Assembly: GCA_913064925.1 (NCBI GenBank)
Contig: CAJYBN010000055.1
Span: 1 to 14,235 of the forward strand
DNA from: an uncultured Peptococcaceae bacterium
GTDB lineage: Bacteria > Bacillota > Desulfotomaculia > Desulfotomaculales > Desulfallaceae
Length of the DNA stretch: 14,235 nt
Direction: 5' to 3'
Within the stretch, counting starts at the first letter, position 1, and every line of letters starts with the position of its first letter. Below the pieces are notes generated by a model. The model saw only the letters and a program-made list of their open reading frames with translations, had not been told where the DNA came from and searched no databases. Shown piece after piece: positions 12,351 to 14,235 of this stretch. A program made the position numbers and the translations under genes.

Positions 12351-12397
12351 AGACGGAAATATGCGTAATACAGCAAGTATTACGCATATTTCCGTTT
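12351..12397. repeat. 19-bp perfect inverted repeat (hairpin)
   Basis: ACGGAAATATGCGTAATAC (12353-12371) and its exact reverse complement (12377-12395) flank a five-base loop, AGCAA. A G.U and an A-T pair extend the stem by two. It lies between the stop of the binding-protein gene (18 bases away) and the ATPase remnant (2 bases away). No T-run follows on the minus strand, and only a T-rich TTTCGATT on the plus strand. It may act as an RNA-stabilising or terminating hairpin, or mark a deletion or insertion scar. Confidence 0.9.
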
Positions 12398-12415
12398 CGA
12401 TTATCCATTGACCCG

Positions 12416-13249
12416 CTACTTCGGGGGTTCCCCCGGCAAGTAATCGGGAGGTTCTGTACCAAACCACTTCTTGTATATTTCAGCAAACTTACCGTTTTCC
12501 TTGAGTGTGGTAAGGGCCTCGTTGATTATTCCCAATACTTCCGGTTTTTGCTTGGGAACAGCAATGCCGAAATGTTCGCTGGTTTTCAAGCCGTCCACTA
12601 TTTTAATGTCGTTATTACCCTGTTGTTGAATGTAATAAGCCGCAACCGGGAAGTCGCTGACCACGGCATCCACGGCACCGCTCTTCAGGTCCAAGAAAGC
12701 GTCGCCGATAATATTGTACTCGGATATTTCAGCATTGGGCACCTTGTGTACTTCCATAGCACCGGTAGTGCCGATCCGCACGCCAATTTTCTTGCCTTCC
12801 AGATCATCGAAACCCTTGATGGTATCGTTGTCCGCACGCACAGCCACACATTTTCTAGATGCATAATAAGGAACCGAAAAGTTCACCTTGTGGGCCCTTT
12901 CCTCAGTAATGGTCATAGCCGAAATGGCCCCGTCAATGCTGGCCGTCTCCATGGCCGGAATCAGATCGTCGAAATTCATGCCCCTGATTTCAATTTCCAC
13001 ACCGGCCACTTCTTCGATGACCTCGATCAAACCGATGTCAAAACCCTTTAACTTGCCGTCTCCACCCTCGAATTCGAAGGGGGCGTAAGCCGTGTCCGAA
13101 CCAAAAACCAGCTTTTGCAACTTAGCACCCTGCTTTTCTCCCTCACCGGCGGTTTCCTTGGCTTGTTTGCCGCTGCCGCAACCGGCCACCACTACCATAA
13201 TGGCCAGCACCGTAAACAGAATAACCTCAAACTTAATCCACTTTTTCAA
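12416..13249 (-). CDS. Amino-acid ABC transporter substrate-binding lipoprotein
   Basis: A 277-residue extracytoplasmic binding protein of the SBP_bac_3 (family 3) type. The start chosen is a TTG at 13247-13249, seven bases after GAGGGGGG, giving MKKWIKFEVILF, a hydrophobic signal segment and the lipobox VAGC with the lipidated Cys at residue 24. A Gly/Lys/Glu linker follows. The ligand domain begins with KLVFGSDTAYAPFEFEGGDG, then GFDIGLIEVIEEVAG, AISAMTITEERAHKVNFSVP YYAS and GKKIGVRIGTTG, and ends with NGKFAEIYKKWFGTEPP. This pattern favours glutamine or another polar amino acid; the ligand is not provable here. A TTG one codon earlier is an alternative. The permease is missing and the ATPase is a scrap, so the protein is either orphaned or feeds another transporter. 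No convincing promoter was found in its AT-rich leader. Confidence 0.92.
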   Translation of the reverse strand: MKKWIKFEVILFTVLAIMVVVAGCGSGKQAKETAGEGEKQGAKLQKLVFGSDTAYAPFEFEGGDGKLKGFDIGLIEVIEEVAGVEIEIRGMNFDDLIPAMETASIDGAISAMTITEERAHKVNFSVPYYASRKCVAVRADNDTIKGFDDLEGKKIGVRIGTTGAMEVHKVPNAEISEYNIIGDAFLDLKSGAVDAVVSDFPVAAYYIQQQGNNDIKIVDGLKTSEHFGIAVPKQKPEVLGIINEALTTLKENGKFAEIYKKWFGTEPPDYLPGEPPK

Positions 13250-13426
13250 CAACCATCCCCCCTCAATCATCATGAATTTATTTTCCATAAAAAACAAAAA
13301 ATCCCTGCCAAATATCACTTTTTTAAAATAATTAACATGTAAACCAACAAAATTTTGCTCCACATGCTGGTGTCCAAACCCAGAGGTGCAGGCGGTACCG
13401 TCGGCGCAGCCAAGGTCACGAAATAC

Positions 13427-13462
13427 GTAGCGGCGGCAAGTTTCTCGGCCTGCCGCCGCTAC
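13427..13462 (-). terminator. Terminator-like hairpin at the end of the DUF503 gene
   Basis: GTAGCGGCGGCA and its exact complement TGCCGCCGCTAC form a 12-bp stem with a 12-base loop. On the minus strand it is followed by GTATTTCG, a weak U-tract. The TAG stop of the DUF503 gene (13459-13461) lies inside the ascending arm. It is the best candidate for ending that transcript. Confidence 0.55.
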
Positions 13463-13740
13463 AGCAACTCCCTCTGCAGGTCCAGTATTTCCACCCCGCT
13501 GTGACTTTCCACGAAGCGAACCACTGCGGCCAGGATACGCTGCATGTGCGCCATGTCGCCGCTGACGGCAGAGATACCCACAGTAGAATACTGCCAGCTG
13601 TCCTGCCGCCCCACCTCGGCCACCGATATATTAAATCGATGCTTCAACCTTTCAAGCAAGCTTTTTAAAATTTTTCTCTTGCCCTTGAGGGAATCGGCTT
13701 CCCCCAGGTGCAGTTCCAGGGTCAACACTCCAACCACCAT
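13459..13740 (-). CDS. DUF503 (YlxP-like) protein
   Basis: A 93-residue protein of the DUF503/YlxP family, small proteins of unknown biochemical role usually found near rbfA, truB and infB in Firmicutes. Seen here: VVGVLTLELHLGEADSLKGKRKILKSLLERLKHRFNISVAEVG, in which the LxLPxxxSLKxKRxVLKSLxxRLRxxFNxSVAEV pattern is diagnostic, then QDSWQYSTVGISAVSGDMAHMQRIL. The length is typical. The ATG at 13738-13740 follows GGAGGGG at about eight bases. It has its own promoter and is not in the usual ribosome-maturation neighbourhood in this window. Confidence 0.93.
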   Translation of the reverse strand: MVVGVLTLELHLGEADSLKGKRKILKSLLERLKHRFNISVAEVGRQDSWQYSTVGISAVSGDMAHMQRILAAVVRFVESHSGVEILDLQRELL

Positions 13741-13782
13741 CAGCTTTCCCCTCCATTAACCCCGAATTACAGCTCTATATTT

Positions 13783-13811
13783 AGCATACCTTTTGCAAAA
13801 TACCGCATCAA
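13783..13811 (-). promoter_or_regulatory. Predicted promoter of the DUF503 gene
   Basis: On the minus strand TTGATG (13806-13811), a 17-base spacer and TATGCT (13783-13788), four of six matches at each box. Transcription would start near 13776, about 36 bases before the ATG and downstream of an intrinsic terminator. Confidence 0.5.
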
Positions 13812-13840
13812 TACCCTACGGAGCAAGCTGCAGTTTTACT

Positions 13841-13875
13841 CAATAAAAACGTCCCGGCGGTATCGCCGGAACGTC
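13841..13875 (-). terminator. Intrinsic terminator on the minus strand
   Basis: On the minus strand ACGTTCCGGCG, loop ATAC, CGCCGGGACGT forms an 11-bp stem (one G.U) followed by TTTTATTG, effectively UUUUUAUU. Read on the plus strand the G.U becomes a C.A mismatch and the tail is poor, so the direction is clear. It ends a transcript that comes from the right, but no certain gene lies before it. Confidence 0.8.
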
Positions 13876-14180
13876 AAAACTTTTCAGATATGCACCCCTC
13901 CAACTGGTTCAGGCAAGCGGGCAAGTCTTTCCTGCCGAAGCCGATGCAGAAATGTGCGGCCAGAAACCCTGAAGTCGCGCTGTTGCAAATGGTGGTATAA
14001 TCCTACAAAGGACCATCTTCCGGTATATTTCCCTGTTGAGCATGGCCACCCCCCCAGCCGATGCGTAAGCCGGCCAGGCCATTAAGTAAGCGGCCGGGCA
14101 ACGTTCCAAATCAAACTCAGGGCAACTATGAAGCTACATATCTCTTGTCCACTGTCCGCTCGCCGGTGTTTATCAACCAA
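13876..14180. other. About 300 bases with no recognisable gene
   Basis: Neither strand gives a protein I recognise. On the minus strand one frame closes with ARLPEPVGGVHI-stop at 13884-13886, nine bases before the terminator, and another (GTGGCC then ATG at about 14041) closes at 13909. Neither has convincing codon use or a good ribosome binding site. The terminator implies transcription through here, so a decayed gene, a 3' untranslated region or a small RNA are all possible. It abuts the mobile-element end at 14181. Confidence 0.4.
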
Positions 14181-14235
14181 GTGAACTACCCCTCCCTTCG
14201 CTCCGCGAAAGGCACGGGCTTCCCTGGCGAAACGA
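14181..14235 (-). mobile_element. Probable right end of an IS200/IS605-family (TnpB) element
   Basis: On the minus strand the window edge reads GGGAAGCCCGTGCC, an imperfect hairpin CCTTTCGC-GGA-GCGAAGG, then GAGGGGTAGTTCAC at 14181-14194. GAAGCCC, GC hairpin, GGGGTAGTTCAC is the usual right-end and omega-RNA 3' layout of IS605-type and stand-alone tnpB elements in Firmicutes. The element would extend beyond the window, with tnpB on the minus strand. Which frame here is the tnpB C-terminus cannot be told; one frame stops at the TAG inside GGTAGTTCAC, as often seen. Called from pattern memory on 55 bases. Confidence 0.6.

Noticed and set aside
13250..13370. Promoter for the binding-protein gene in its AT-rich leader
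   Set aside because: Several TTG- and TAT-like words occur, for example TTTACA and TTGGCA, but none pairs with a good -10 at 16-18 bases.
13909..14109. 66-codon minus-strand frame upstream of the terminator
   Set aside because: Weak start, no recognised motif and mixed codon use; described with the unassigned region instead.
1..14235. CRISPR arrays, tRNA and rRNA genes
   Set aside because: No regularly spaced repeats and no tRNA-like cloverleaf or rRNA segments were seen on either strand.

Overview
The window looks like a chromosomal segment of a GC-rich Gram-positive anaerobe, most likely a Clostridia/Peptococcaceae-type spore former (Pelotomaculum/Desulfotomaculum-like). This is inference. 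It rests on a SpoVB-type flippase, a perfect CIRCE operator on groESL, a YlxP-type DUF503 protein, a B. subtilis-like AcuA, strong AGGAGG-type ribosome binding sites with many GTG/TTG starts, and a MoeA/PBP-like fusion of the kind found in such anaerobes.

Layout. 1-1090 (minus): the start of a SpoVB/MurJ-type flippase gene, an O6-alkylguanine-DNA alkyltransferase, and a decayed C-terminal scrap of an EamA/DMT transporter. 1091-4250 (minus): cysK with its own promoter, then groES-groEL with a sigma-A promoter, CIRCE operator and intrinsic terminator. 4404-9967: a molybdenum/tungsten cofactor block. mogA (minus) is divergent from fdhD (plus). Facing fdhD is a minus-strand operon that reads moaD-like gene, frameshifted small gene, 59-residue Cys-containing HTH-like protein, moeA, moeA-PBP fusion. 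10124-10846 (minus): a YkgJ-type cysteine-cluster protein. 11077-12229 (plus): an unrecognised 125-residue protein and an AcuA-type protein acetyltransferase. 12245-13249 (minus): a lipoprotein amino-acid-binding protein whose ABC partners are gone except for a 34-residue ATPase scrap, with a 19-bp hairpin at the junction. 13459-13740 (minus): DUF503. 13841-14235: a minus-strand terminator, about 300 bases with no recognisable gene, and what looks like the right end of an IS200/IS605 (TnpB) element running off the window.

How it works together. MogA adenylylates molybdopterin, MoeA inserts the metal, and FdhD sulfurates the cofactor of formate dehydrogenase. Two MoeA paralogues, one carrying a fused oxyanion-binding-like domain, suggest separate Mo and W handling or a metal-sensing insertase. 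The MoaD-like protein, the small HTH-like protein and the frameshifted small gene belong to the same transcription unit and are the least understood part. The remaining genes are housekeeping or stress functions. Three separate remnants (EamA, GlnQ-like ATPase, IS605 end) show that the edges of these blocks have been reworked.
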